The position numbers were made by a program, and so were the translations under genes. 64,000 bases of DNA from Ignavibacteriales bacterium. GTDB taxonomy: Bacteria > Bacteroidota > Ignavibacteria > Ignavibacteriales > Melioribacteraceae. This document shows positions 17,657-26,490 of the stretch, in pieces. The stretch lies in assembly GCA_016177735.1 (NCBI GenBank), contig JACOUS010000039.1, positions 1 through 64,000 of the forward strand, in the 5' to 3' direction. Below the pieces are notes generated by a model. The model was not told the origin of the DNA, searched no databases, and saw nothing but the letters and a program-made list of their open reading frames with translations. Positions within the stretch are counted from its first letter, which is position 1; each line of letters begins with the position of its first letter.

Positions 17657-18310
17657 TTAATTTGCCGTTGTTCTGTTTTTATCGATCCAGTAGCCCCAGG
17701 CAATAATCAGCCATTGAGAAAGCCCGACATATCCGATTGCTTTTGCATCCGGCGGCGGCGGACCGATGATGTTCATAATATAAACGACAACTAAAAAAAT
17801 TATCAAACTCCAGAAAGAATAAATGCCGGTTTTGTTGTTAGTTTTTGTTGAACTCAAATAAAAATAAACGCCGGCAAAAAAGACTGCACCTTCTACGATG
17901 ATTGTTAACGGAACAGAATTCCATAATCCGAAACCAACTTTTAAATCCAGCCACGGGAACAACGGTAAATCGGGAATGTGTGTTATCAAATCCAAAATCC
18001 AGTGGCTAATTACAAGCAATCCCAAGATTACGGAGGCTCTTAAATTTTTTTTAACGATGAAGTAAACTGCGCCGAATAAAACAGCCCAAATGATTACGCC
18101 GAAGAGACTATGTGAGAAAGGGTAGTAAATAAATGTGAGCGGATTAAATGCTGTGCTGCCCGGCTTAATCTTCACTTGCTCTATACCAAGTATTAGAAAA
18201 ATGGGCCAGAGCAAATCTATGAATTGGGCTGCAAGAAAAAGCGTTCCAAGCGAAGGCTTACTCTCAATTTTTTTCGCCGCTAAACCTACTCCAAAATGAC
18301 CGATGAACAT
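17657..18310 (-). CDS. Integral-membrane protein, DUF457/YdjM-like metal-dependent hydrolase type
   Basis: The protein has 217 residues and about six membrane segments. Conserved polar residues lie inside hydrophobic stretches: GHFGVGLAAKK at the start, PFSHSLFG and ISHWILDLITH. These histidine/aspartate patterns resemble the membrane-bound metal-dependent hydrolase family (LexA-regulated YdjM relatives), whose members start with a similar H-x-x-x-G segment. The biochemical role is unknown. Confidence 0.65.
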   Translation of the reverse strand: MFIGHFGVGLAAKKIESKPSLGTLFLAAQFIDLLWPIFLILGIEQVKIKPGSTAFNPLTFIYYPFSHSLFGVIIWAVLFGAVYFIVKKNLRASVILGLLVISHWILDLITHIPDLPLFPWLDLKVGFGLWNSVPLTIIVEGAVFFAGVYFYLSSTKTNNKTGIYSFWSLIIFLVVVYIMNIIGPPPPDAKAIGYVGLSQWLIIAWGYWIDKNRTTAN

Positions 18311-18330
18311 GTTTTATCTCCGGTTTTGCA

Positions 18331-18747
18331 CTAATTATTTTTTGTGGAAAATGTCTTGTAAGATTTTGTAATCAATTCTTTCAACACGTTGATGTCAACA
18401 TCATCAAGTTTGTGAATGTACAAACATGATTTGCCGGTTTTGTGCTTGCCGAGTTTTTTAAGTAATAGTTCGTATTCGCCGAAGCCGGTCATCACATAAA
18501 GAGTTAGATTTTGTTTGCGCGGTGAGAAGCCGGTAATAAACCAATCGCCTTCACGACCGCTTTCATATTTGTAATGATAATTTCCGAAACCAATTATGCT
18601 CTCGCCCCACATTTGCGGTTCGGCTTTTGTAATTTGTTTCATCATATTCAGAAGTGCCCAGCAGTCGTTACGAGTATCAAAATCGGGAATACTTTCTATA
18701 AATTTATCAACACTCGAGTTATTCTTTTTTGTTTTTAATTCAGCCAT
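18331..18747 (-). CDS. DUF1801 (YdhG-like) domain protein
   Basis: The protein has 138 residues from the ATG at 18747, chosen over the longer frame from 18843 because GGAAGGAAGAATT sits directly upstream and the homologous region begins at MAELKTKKN. The motifs are MWGESIIGFGNYHYKYESGREGDWFITGFSPRK, then GKHKTGKSCLYI, typical of DUF1801 proteins of the YdhG/YdeI group. Function is unknown; relatives have a frataxin-like fold. Confidence 0.85.
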   Translation of the reverse strand: MAELKTKKNNSSVDKFIESIPDFDTRNDCWALLNMMKQITKAEPQMWGESIIGFGNYHYKYESGREGDWFITGFSPRKQNLTLYVMTGFGEYELLLKKLGKHKTGKSCLYIHKLDDVDINVLKELITKSYKTFSTKNN

Positions 18748-19136
18748 AATTCTTCCTTCCATTTTTTTTGAAAAAAGATTTATGTGAATTGGAATTCTCA
18801 AAAGGAAAAACAGCAAATTCATCTTTGCTATTCTCGATTCCAAAATACAAAATCGTTTGTTAAATATTGTACGTCGAAGTGCAGCCCCGGCAAGAAAAAT
18901 AGTATTGGACGAAGCTTCGCTTCATCTTACAAAAAAGTGTCGCTTACTAATTCAAACAAAATAAATTTAACATGATAAGTGTGTAAAAAAATCAGAAAAA
19001 ATTTATTGGCTATGTTTAGCTCATGTATTATTTTTCATTAAAGGTCTATGGGGGTAAGTGAGTCATCGTTTCATTTTAAAAACAAAGAGCAGTATTTAAC
19101 TAACTTAATTATGCTTCAACTAAAAGAGGGGTCTTT
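18748..19136. other. Intergenic region without recognisable gene
   Basis: This gap of about 390 bp lies between divergent genes. It must contain the promoters of the DUF1801 gene and of the Oar-like receptor. I see no RNA gene or convincing repeat. The receptor's GAGGGG sequence lies 8 nt before its ATG. Confidence 0.4.
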
Positions 19137-22100
19137 ATGAAGCGGTACGTTTTACCATCTCTTACAATTATCTTTTTGTTAAGCTTTTTTACTTTGAGCG
19201 TCCATGCTCAAGGTGTTACCACTGCATCATTAAATGGAACAGTAACGGATACCGAAGGCGAAGCGCTGCCTTCTGCAAACGTTATTCTTGTTCATGAAGC
19301 AAGCGGCACGAGATACGGTGTTACAACGCTTGCAAACGGAAGATTCAATCTTCCCAATTTGAAAATTGGCGGACCGTACACAATAAGTGTTTCTTATGTT
19401 GGTTACTCTCCACAGAAGCAAGAAAACATTTATTTGAGTTTGGGACAAAATTTAAGAATCGATTTTGCTCTGCAAAGCGAAACAGTAAAACTGGGCGAAG
19501 TTGTAATATCGGCAGAACAAGATAAAGTTTTGAACAGCGGTCGTACGGGAGCCGCAACATATATCGATCCTTTGCAAGTTCAGCAGATGCCTTCAATCAA
19601 ACGAAGCACGCGGGATTATACAAGATTGGATCCTCGCAGCGACGGTAATTTCAGCTTTGGCGGAAAGAATTGGCTTTACAATAATATTTCGCTTGACGGT
19701 TCCTACTTCAACAATCCGTTCGGTCTAGATGACCCGGCACCGGGCGGACAGACAAATGCAGAGCCGGTTCCTTTCGATGCCGTTGAACAAGTGCAAGTTT
19801 CAATAGCTCCTTTTGATGTTCGCGAAGGAGGTTTTACCGGCGCGGGAATCAACACTGTTACAAAAAGCGGTACCAATCAATACAAAGCTTCTTTGTACAC
19901 TTTTATGCGTAATGAAAATCTTGTCGGTAACACGGTAAGCGGAAAAGAAGTTATTGCAAACCCCGATCTTTCATACAATCAATCAGGATTTACATCGAGC
20001 GGTGCTATTGTTCCGAATAAATTATTTTTCTTCATCAACGGTGAAATTGATAGAAGAAAAGATCCCGGTACAAATTTTATTGCTGATAGAGACGGCAATG
20101 TAGTATTCGGTGAATCGCGTGTAAGTTCTGCTGTAATGGATCAAATCCGCCAAAGAATGATCGATGTTTACGGATACGATCCGGGTCCGTATGAAAATTA
20201 TACCCACGAAACAAACAACGAAAAACTTTTGATAAAACTCGATTGGAACATTGACGAGAACAATAAACTTTCTTTCAGATATAACCGCCTCGATGCACGA
20301 AGAGATTTGCCGCCGCACCCGTTTGTTCTCAGTTTCAACGGAACGGGCAGAGGACCGAATGAAAACACTTTGCCTTTCAAAAATGCCGGTTACAGAATTA
20401 ACAACAGATTAAATTCATTTGCCGCAGAGTTGAATAGTTACACATCGCAATTTGCCAACAGATTTTTCGTGAGCTACAATAGATTTAGAGATTACCGCGA
20501 TCCGTTCAGCAAACCGTTTCCGACTGTTCAGATCGGCGAAGCCGGCGTAGCATATACGACTCTCGGGCATGAACCTTTCTCGATTCATAATATTCTTGAT
20601 CAGGATGTTTGGCAGTTCACTAATAATCTTTCTTACAATCTCGAAGATCATTTTATAACTGTCGGCGCAACTTTTGAATATTTCAGCTTCTTTAATTCGT
20701 TCAATATTTTTAGACACGGGCTTTTCTTCCTTCCTTACTTCTTAGATTTTGAAGGTGACGGAATACCAAACGGCAGTACGTTTTCATCTCTTGATGAATT
20801 CTTCGCTCAGACCGATCCGTCAAACCCGATTAAACTAAACCAAATGGTTGGAACCGGACCGTTCAAAGGCGAGAATATTGAAGTTGGTCAGTTTGCTATT
20901 TATGCTCAGGATGAATTTCTTGTTTCAAAACAATTTAGTCTTACTTTCGGCGTGCGTGTTGATATGCCGGTCTATTTCACCGATCCGGTTGATAATCCTT
21001 TTTCGAGAGGTTTAACTTTGCTTGATGAAGATGATAATCCGGAGACGATTGATCAAAGCAAACTTCCGGGCATTAAACCGCTTTTCTCACCGCGTGTCGG
21101 TTTCAATTGGGATATTAACGGCGACCGTACAACACAATTGCGCGGCGGTACCGGTATTTTTACGGGACGCATTCCATTTGTTTGGTACGGCAATGTTATT
21201 TCTAATCCCGGTGCTAACCCGAATTTGTATCCGGCTGGCAAACAGATTACTTCAAAAGGCGATGCTATTCTTCAGCAATCGTTTGATTTAAATGGAATGA
21301 CCGATGATTTTGTTTGGCCCCAAGTTTGGACAACAAATCTTGCGGTCGATCATAAACTTCCGTGGGATATCCTCGGAACTTTGGAATTTATTTACGGAAA
21401 AGATATTAACGCTATCTACGTACGCAATGCAGACCTCGGGAAACCGGTCCGATATTTACCGGACGGCAGACCGTATTTCCGCGATGCAAATGGAAACAAT
21501 GAATTAAATCCCGACGGCGGTGCCGGTGCTTATGTTATCGATAATGCAAGCGAAGGTTACAACTATAACATTACAGCACAATTGCGAAAGAGATTTGATT
21601 TCGGTATGAACGCAAGTTTTTCATATTCATATACAAAAGCAAAAAGTTTGATGAAGTCAACAGAGATTGCAAGCGTGCTCTGGTCTGAAAACCCGACACA
21701 AGGCGACCCGAACAAACCTGAATTAAGTTATTCCGAATTCGGTCAACGTCATAGATTTGTAGGCGCGGCATCGTACAGATTTGAATGGGAAGAAAATTTT
21801 GCGACAAGCATCGGTGTGTTTTTTGAAATTGCCGAAGGCGGAAGATTCATCGGCGCCGGCGGAAACAGATATTCGTTTGTTTATTCGGGCGATGTTAACG
21901 GCGACGGTTCCGGCGGTAACGATCTGATCTACATTCCGAGAAATCAATCGGAAATAGTTTTTGAACCGTACATCGAAAACGGTACAACAGTTTCAGCACA
22001 AGCTCAATGGAATGCTTTCAATAAATTTATTGAACAAGATGATTACTTGAGTTCCAACCGCGGAAAGATTGCTGAGAGATTCGGCGCAGTTAATCCGTGG

Positions 22101-22397
22101 TATTTCAATCTTGATTTAAGAATCCTCCAGGATTATTCTTTTATGATCGGACAATCGACACACACATTCCAGTTGAGCATCGACATTCTCAACTTCCCGA
22201 ACCTGATTAATTCCGATTGGGGAGTTAGACAAACAGCGAACTCTGCGGCAACATCACCGCTGCAGTTGGTTAAATTCAATGATGCGGGCGCACCGGTATT
22301 TAAATACCAGGGAACTGCAAAAGAAACATACACAGATGATGTTAGTTTGAATTCACGCTGGCAGATGCAAGTAGGTTTGCGTTACTTATTCAATTAA
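19137..22397 (+). CDS. Oar-like TonB-dependent outer-membrane receptor with carboxypeptidase-regulatory domain
   Basis: The protein has 1086 residues. A signal peptide (LTIIFLLSFFTLSVHAQ) is followed by a CarboxypepD-regulatory-like domain (27-115, LNGTVTDTEGEALPSANVIL). The plug domain has VPFDAVEQVQVSIAPFDVR and GAGINTVTKSGTN, which match the Oar subgroup. A long outer-membrane beta barrel ends in WQMQVGLRYLFN with a terminal aromatic. Oar-type receptors are TonB-dependent and linked to uptake of large substrates or export and adhesion functions. No SusD-like partner follows, so a SusC role is unlikely. Confidence 0.88.
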   Translation: MKRYVLPSLTIIFLLSFFTLSVHAQGVTTASLNGTVTDTEGEALPSANVILVHEASGTRYGVTTLANGRFNLPNLKIGGPYTISVSYVGYSPQKQENIYLSLGQNLRIDFALQSETVKLGEVVISAEQDKVLNSGRTGAATYIDPLQVQQMPSIKRSTRDYTRLDPRSDGNFSFGGKNWLYNNISLDGSYFNNPFGLDDPAPGGQTNAEPVPFDAVEQVQVSIAPFDVREGGFTGAGINTVTKSGTNQYKASLYTFMRNENLVGNTVSGKEVIANPDLSYNQSGFTSSGAIVPNKLFFFINGEIDRRKDPGTNFIADRDGNVVFGESRVSSAVMDQIRQRMIDVYGYDPGPYENYTHETNNEKLLIKLDWNIDENNKLSFRYNRLDARRDLPPHPFVLSFNGTGRGPNENTLPFKNAGYRINNRLNSFAAELNSYTSQFANRFFVSYNRFRDYRDPFSKPFPTVQIGEAGVAYTTLGHEPFSIHNILDQDVWQFTNNLSYNLEDHFITVGATFEYFSFFNSFNIFRHGLFFLPYFLDFEGDGIPNGSTFSSLDEFFAQTDPSNPIKLNQMVGTGPFKGENIEVGQFAIYAQDEFLVSKQFSLTFGVRVDMPVYFTDPVDNPFSRGLTLLDEDDNPETIDQSKLPGIKPLFSPRVGFNWDINGDRTTQLRGGTGIFTGRIPFVWYGNVISNPGANPNLYPAGKQITSKGDAILQQSFDLNGMTDDFVWPQVWTTNLAVDHKLPWDILGTLEFIYGKDINAIYVRNADLGKPVRYLPDGRPYFRDANGNNELNPDGGAGAYVIDNASEGYNYNITAQLRKRFDFGMNASFSYSYTKAKSLMKSTEIASVLWSENPTQGDPNKPELSYSEFGQRHRFVGAASYRFEWEENFATSIGVFFEIAEGGRFIGAGGNRYSFVYSGDVNGDGSGGNDLIYIPRNQSEIVFEPYIENGTTVSAQAQWNAFNKFIEQDDYLSSNRGKIAERFGAVNPWYFNLDLRILQDYSFMIGQSTHTFQLSIDILNFPNLINSDWGVRQTANSAATSPLQLVKFNDAGAPVFKYQGTAKETYTDDVSLNSRWQMQVGLRYLFN

Positions 22398-22410
22398 TTT
22401 GTTTTACTCG

Positions 22411-22443
22411 ACCTTGAAGGTCTCGTGACCTTCAAGGTTTTTT
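22411..22443 (+). terminator. Rho-independent terminator of the Oar-like receptor gene
   Basis: ACCTTGAAGGTC (22411-22422) pairs perfectly with GACCTTCAAGGT (22427-22438) across a TCGT loop and is followed by a T run (22438-22443). It begins 14 nt after the receptor stop codon. Confidence 0.88.
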
Positions 22444-22488
22444 ATATCCGCGAAAATCCGTTCGATCCGCTTCATCAGCGTACTATCA

Positions 22489-22872
22489 TTATCTCAGTTT
22501 GTAAAAAATATACGGCGAAATTATTATCCATATTAAAACAAGAACCCACAATCTGCCTTCCACAAAATTGTAATCATGCAAAAGTTTCTGCCACGAATTA
22601 CCCATCACGTAATGCCCGAAAACAAATTCGAAAAGGACAGTCATTGCAAACCACATTAACCCGATGACGATTGCCTGACTTGCAGATTCAATTTCCCAAA
22701 TGCCGGTTATTAGCCAAACATAAATTGCGAAGAGTGCAATTCCCGAAGCGCAAGAAAGCTGGTGTGCAGTCAACTCTCCGGTGAACTTTGTAAAAATAAA
22801 TTGCCGGATCGATCCGTTGGCGATTGCAATAACAACCATCGGAAACCAAAGCAGAAAATATTTGAAGAGCAT
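22489..22872 (-). CDS. Hypothetical four-helix membrane protein
   Basis: The protein has 127 residues and four predicted membrane segments (FLLWFPMVVIAIANG, GIALFAIYVWLITGIW, AIVIGLMWFAMTVLFEFVFG, LWVLVLIWIIISPYIFY). The stretch FEFVFGHYVMGNSWQKLLHDYN between the last two is polar and conserved-looking. No family is assigned with confidence. It begins 6 nt after the RDD-domain gene, so the two membrane proteins are probably co-transcribed. Confidence 0.7.
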   Translation of the reverse strand: MLFKYFLLWFPMVVIAIANGSIRQFIFTKFTGELTAHQLSCASGIALFAIYVWLITGIWEIESASQAIVIGLMWFAMTVLFEFVFGHYVMGNSWQKLLHDYNFVEGRLWVLVLIWIIISPYIFYKLR

Positions 22873-22878
22873 TTTTAC

Positions 22879-23388
22879 CTAATCCCTATTAGTAATTTCC
22901 CGCACAACAATTGTCTCTGCGATTCTATCATGAACGGTGCGGCGGTCTGCACGAATAAAATATTGGATGAAACCGAATCCGGCTTCAAGCGCGGAAGCTC
23001 CGTAACCCAATGCGCGCTCGAGGGAATGCCACAAACTAATATGTTCGTGAACGAGGGAAACAATTCTGATCTTGAAAATTTTCTTCCCGATTGTTCTGCC
23101 GTTGCTGAAGTAAACACTCAAAGTGAAATAGAGTACGAGCCAAACAATGCTGAACCAATTCTTAAAGAAAGTGAACTCAAGTTTAACACTGTGATCAAGT
23201 TTTAATATTCCTAGCGATTGGGCAATCAAGCCGCCGCCGATAAGAAACGATAAAAAAAGAAGAGCGGCTAAAATAAAATCTGTAATTAATGCTAATCCAC
23301 GCTGTGTAAAAGATGCAAGCGGCACACCGGCTAATTCCGAAATGCGCGTTTCATCAGCCGGTTGGTATGTTTTATTTTTGGATAACAT
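22879..23388 (-). CDS. RDD-family membrane protein
   Basis: The protein has 169 residues. PLASFTQRGLALITDFILAALLFL carries the R...D pattern of the first RDD helix. A second helix and FSNGRTIGKKIFKIRIV (the G-x-T-x-G-K-x-x-x-x-I-x-V block) complete the signature. RDD proteins are small membrane proteins, some with Na+/H+ antiport or transport roles; the activity here is unknown. Confidence 0.85.
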   Translation of the reverse strand: MLSKNKTYQPADETRISELAGVPLASFTQRGLALITDFILAALLFLSFLIGGGLIAQSLGILKLDHSVKLEFTFFKNWFSIVWLVLYFTLSVYFSNGRTIGKKIFKIRIVSLVHEHISLWHSLERALGYGASALEAGFGFIQYFIRADRRTVHDRIAETIVVREITNRD

Positions 23389-23425
23389 TTGTTTTTGTCC
23401 TGAAATAACTTCGATGTATTCTTTT

Positions 23426-23941
23426 TTAAAAGATCTCTTTCTGTTTAGCTGATTTTATATGAATAGTGCACTTAAATATATAATTAATGTCATCTGCGAT
23501 TTGCTCCATTAGCCTAATTGCCATGTAAGGGGTAATAATAGTGAGCTTTGAAGGATGGGAAAATTTATTTCTTAGCTCCCTAAGAGATTTCCACCTATCA
23601 TGTGAAGTATTTTTAATTTCGGGAAATTTTGTAAGCCATTTTATTTTTTCCGAAAAAGTTTTTTGTTTAGGTGCATCTAAAATATCACATGCTTTAGATA
23701 TAGCTGCTTCTGCTATCCTAGTAAATTGTTCTGCAGAAAAAGAAAATATTGGATAAAAGAAATAGCCATAAATCATAGTACCTCTAGCGGTCTCAAATAA
23801 TTTATGAATTTCTATTGGAACTGAGTCATCTAGTTTGGCTTTGTATATTTTATCAAATAAATCACTAACTGAAAATGATAAGCTTGCGTCCGGCTCTAAC
23901 CAGTTATTTTGATTTAGTTTTTTGATGCCCAATTCTTTCAT
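23426..23941 (-). CDS. HEPN-like protein encoded beside a PIN toxin-antitoxin pair
   Basis: The protein has 171 residues and is largely helical. LRELRNKFSHPS contains R124-x4-H129, which fits the R-x(4-6)-H motif of HEPN ribonuclease-type domains. An upstream helix (QFTRIAEAAISKACDIL) is as in all-alpha HEPN folds. HEPN proteins are RNases or RNA-binding partners in toxin-antitoxin and defence systems. It starts 6 nt after the PIN gene stop on the same strand, so it is part of that operon. The assignment rests on the motif and fold pattern only. Confidence 0.55.
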   Translation of the reverse strand: MKELGIKKLNQNNWLEPDASLSFSVSDLFDKIYKAKLDDSVPIEIHKLFETARGTMIYGYFFYPIFSFSAEQFTRIAEAAISKACDILDAPKQKTFSEKIKWLTKFPEIKNTSHDRWKSLRELRNKFSHPSKLTIITPYMAIRLMEQIADDINYIFKCTIHIKSAKQKEIF

Positions 23942-23947
23942 AATAGA

Positions 23948-24376
23948 CTAATATTTATTATTAGCTATCAGGAACAATTCAATTTCTTCAATATCAGCGA
24001 AGTCTTTTTTGTTAAAAGTAGCGATGCTTTTTATTTTATTAGATAGAGCAATACTTATTATTTCATAATCGTGGATTTTTAATCCATGCGGCGAGTATTT
24101 ATTTAACAGCTCATAAAATATAATTGATGAAGCTTCGGTCGGATACAATATTGTAAAATTGTTCTTAAAATCTTCAATGATACGCAAAGCTTCCCTTGTT
24201 GAGATGCTTGAGTTTGGAAGGCGGGTAACAACCGAGATAAATTCGGAAATATTCTTTGAAGTTGTAAAAAAGTTTATTGAGTTATCAGTTAATAATTCTT
24301 GAACAGATTTGAAATATTTTGATTCTTCATCGATGGAATAAAGTAAAATATTAGTATCAAGCAGCACACTATTCAT
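23948..24376 (-). CDS. PIN-domain ribonuclease toxin (VapC-like)
   Basis: The protein has 142 residues. The acidic active site of PIN nucleases is intact: D7 in LLDTNILLY, E45 in NISEFISV, D103 in KIHDYEIISIAL and D125 in FNKKDF. VapC-type toxins cleave specific RNAs and are neutralised by a small co-encoded antitoxin. The start overlaps the end of a 59-codon gene by 8 nt, the usual antitoxin-toxin arrangement, and a HEPN-like gene follows. Composition is AT-rich relative to neighbours. Confidence 0.88.
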   Translation of the reverse strand: MNSVLLDTNILLYSIDEESKYFKSVQELLTDNSINFFTTSKNISEFISVVTRLPNSSISTREALRIIEDFKNNFTILYPTEASSIIFYELLNKYSPHGLKIHDYEIISIALSNKIKSIATFNKKDFADIEEIELFLIANNKY

Positions 24377-24548
24377 AAGCTTTTTCTCGAACGTTAATAT
24401 CGTCGAATTGCCCTTTCAATTTATAAGTGTGCAGTTTCTTTTTTACCGGTTTTTGCACTGTAAGACTGTTGATATATTTATAAACTTTTTCCAATAGTTC
24501 ATTCGGCATACGGTCTATTTCTCGTTTTATTTTTTCTTTTGTTATCAT
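24369..24548 (-). CDS. Small putative antitoxin of the PIN toxin
   Basis: A 59-residue protein not reported by simple ORF length filters. It begins MITKEKIKREIDRMPNELLE, continues VYKYINSL, and ends GQFDDINVREKAYE. The opening IDRMPNELLEKVYKYINSL resembles short DUF2281/VapB-like antitoxins, in which a helical N-terminus is followed by a flexible toxin-binding tail. The 8-nt overlap with the PIN gene supports translational coupling. Confidence 0.75.
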   Translation of the reverse strand: MITKEKIKREIDRMPNELLEKVYKYINSLTVQKPVKKKLHTYKLKGQFDDINVREKAYE

Positions 24549-24652
24549 ATTTCGGCTTTCGATGTTGATTGATTCGTTGTAAATATAATCTTAACCCATT
24601 TTACTTTCAATGCGCCAATCTTTGGAATAGCATTGAATCTCCCAATGAAAAA

Positions 24653-25090
24653 TCACTTTACGGCAACACACTCAATTTCAATCAGCGCATCTTTTGGCAA
24701 GCGTGCGATTTGCGCGGTTGAGCGTGCTGGTTTGTGTCCGGCAAATTCTTCTTCGTAAATTTTGTTCATCTTTGCAAAGTCATTTAGGTCAATCAAAAAC
24801 ACAGTACACTTTACAACTTTGTGTAAATCCGTTCCGGCAGATTTTAGCACTGCGCGTATGTTGGCAAAAATCTGGCGCGTCTGTTTTTCGATATCGTTCT
24901 CGACAAGTTTGCTTGTTGCCGGATCGATTGCAATTTGTCCGGAAAGAAAAACGAATCCGTTTGCTTCAACTGCTTGCGAGTACGGACCAATTGCCGCCGG
25001 CGCTTCATTCGTGTTAATTATTTTTGTTTGTGCGGAAGTAACAACACAGAATGCGGAAAGAAGAATTAAGAGTGCGATTAGTTTTTTCAT
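24653..25090 (-). CDS. RidA-family protein with signal peptide
   Basis: The protein has 145 residues from the ATG at 25090, which places a clean signal peptide (MKKLIALLILLSAFCVVTSAQ) at the N-terminus; the longer frame from 25147 would bury it. The mature part is a complete RidA/YjgF domain: APAAIGPYSQAV, FLSGQIAIDP, KCTVFLIDLNDF and PARSTAQIARLPKDALIEIEC, the last with the arginine that binds the imine carboxylate. Cytosolic RidA hydrolyses reactive enamines/imines; export to the periplasm points to a different substrate. Confidence 0.88.
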   Translation of the reverse strand: MKKLIALLILLSAFCVVTSAQTKIINTNEAPAAIGPYSQAVEANGFVFLSGQIAIDPATSKLVENDIEKQTRQIFANIRAVLKSAGTDLHKVVKCTVFLIDLNDFAKMNKIYEEEFAGHKPARSTAQIARLPKDALIEIECVAVK

Positions 25091-25169
25091 GGTTTGCCAT
25101 GGCTGTTTATTATTCAATGTATGCATTGAGATTCTTCGTCCCGACAAAGTCGCAACTCAGAATTTAAAG

Positions 25170-25520
25170 TCATTCAAATTCTTTGGGCACGCCGCAGATA
25201 AACACTAATGGTTTTTCTTTGCTTACATTTTTGTACTGGTGCATTTCATTCGGCAAAACAAGCGCAAAGTCACCTTTTTTGAGAGGAAGTTCTTCGCCTT
25301 TGTCATTAATCAGCATGCCTTCACCCTCGATGATATAATTCAACTGCTCGTAGTTGTGATTGTGGTACGGTGTGTGCCCGTCCGGTTCAACAGTAAATAC
25401 ACGCAATGCAAAATTTGGTGTGCCGTCTGCTTTTGCAATCGGAATTTGTTTCAGCACGTCTTTTGCGCCATCCATTGTTACATTCTTTTGTTGAACATCT
25501 GAAATATTTATCACTTTCAT
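25170..25520 (-). CDS. Cupin-domain protein
   Basis: The protein has 116 residues, a single conserved beta barrel. Cupin motif 1 is GHTPYHNHNYEQLNYIIEGEG (histidines and glutamate for metal binding) and motif 2 is PNEMHQYKNVS. Such small cupins act as isomerases, dioxygenases or sensors; the substrate is unknown. It lies about 80 nt upstream of the RidA gene on the same strand. Confidence 0.88.
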   Translation of the reverse strand: MKVINISDVQQKNVTMDGAKDVLKQIPIAKADGTPNFALRVFTVEPDGHTPYHNHNYEQLNYIIEGEGMLINDKGEELPLKKGDFALVLPNEMHQYKNVSKEKPLVFICGVPKEFE

Positions 25521-25693
25521 TTTCCTTCTCCAATTTTATTTTAAGGAAATAGACAGCAGATTGAACTGATTAAACGGATATTAACTGATAAGTCGGTTGA
25601 AACAGAATTATCGTTTTCAAAATAATTAAAAGAAAAGTTACATCAATAATGTATTTTTAAAACACAATTTGCAATCATCAAGTTCGTGGAGAA

Positions 25694-26482
25694 ATGATGG
25701 ATTTAAAACAGAAATACGGAGAGTGGGCGCTTGTAACCGGTGCATCGTCCGGAATTGGCGAAGAGTTTGCGAGAAGATTTGCAAGCGAAGGATTGAATAT
25801 TATTCTCTTAGCACGAAGAAAAGATCGGCTTGAAAAATTATCGGAAGAACTGAAACTACAGCACAAAATAAAAACGGTTGTTTGCGCAGTTGATCTCTCA
25901 ACTGATTCTTTTCTCGAAGAAATAAAAAGATGCGTTGGAGAAAGGGAAGTAGGAATACTCGTTAACAATGCCGGCTTCGGGTCTACCGGCGAATTTGTGA
26001 ATGCATCTTTAGAACACGAAGCTAAAATGGTAAAAGTTAACTGTCTCGCTCCGATTATTTTAACACATCATTTTGTTGAACAGATGCGCGCACTAAAGAA
26101 AGGCGCAATTATTTTTCTCGGAAGTACGGTTGCTTTTCAGCCGACACCTTTCATGACTACTTACTCTGCAACAAAAGCTTTCAATCTTTTTATGGGTGAT
26201 GCCTTGTGGTGGGAATTGAAAAAATACAACATAGATGTCCTTTCGCTAAATCCGGGAGGAACGGCTACTGAGTTTCAAAGAATTGCGAGTTCCGATGCCG
26301 GACCTATTCCGCGCACAACAAAAAATGTAGTTCGCACTGCGTTAAAAACACTCGGTAGAAAACCAACAGTTGTAGATGGATTGTACAACAAATTGTTATC
26401 TGTATCATCGCGGTTTGGAACAAGAAGGTTGACCGTGGGCATTTCAGGATTAATCGCAAAAAAATTATACAGTGCGCGGTAG
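25694..26482 (+). CDS. Short-chain dehydrogenase/reductase
   Basis: The protein has 262 residues (start at 25694 or at the adjacent in-frame ATG 25697). The NAD(P)-binding TGASSGIG loop, NNAG motif, catalytic serine in FLGSTVAF and Y-x-x-x-K (YSATK) are all present, giving a classical SDR. ARRKDR after the first strand favours NADPH. The text resembles DltE/YqjQ-type SDRs. It converges with the ABC exporter genes, 8 nt apart. Confidence 0.9.
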   Translation: MMDLKQKYGEWALVTGASSGIGEEFARRFASEGLNIILLARRKDRLEKLSEELKLQHKIKTVVCAVDLSTDSFLEEIKRCVGEREVGILVNNAGFGSTGEFVNASLEHEAKMVKVNCLAPIILTHHFVEQMRALKKGAIIFLGSTVAFQPTPFMTTYSATKAFNLFMGDALWWELKKYNIDVLSLNPGGTATEFQRIASSDAGPIPRTTKNVVRTALKTLGRKPTVVDGLYNKLLSVSSRFGTRRLTVGISGLIAKKLYSAR

Positions 26483-26490
26483 TCTGTCTC

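Noticed and set aside
18748-18843. Upstream extension of the DUF1801 protein to 18843
   Set aside because: The extra residues are hydrophobic and unrelated to the family, whereas the ATG at 18747 has a strong GGAAGGAAG site.
19137-22397. SusC-type nutrient receptor
   Set aside because: No SusD gene follows; a terminator lies directly after it, and the plug sequence matches Oar-type proteins instead.
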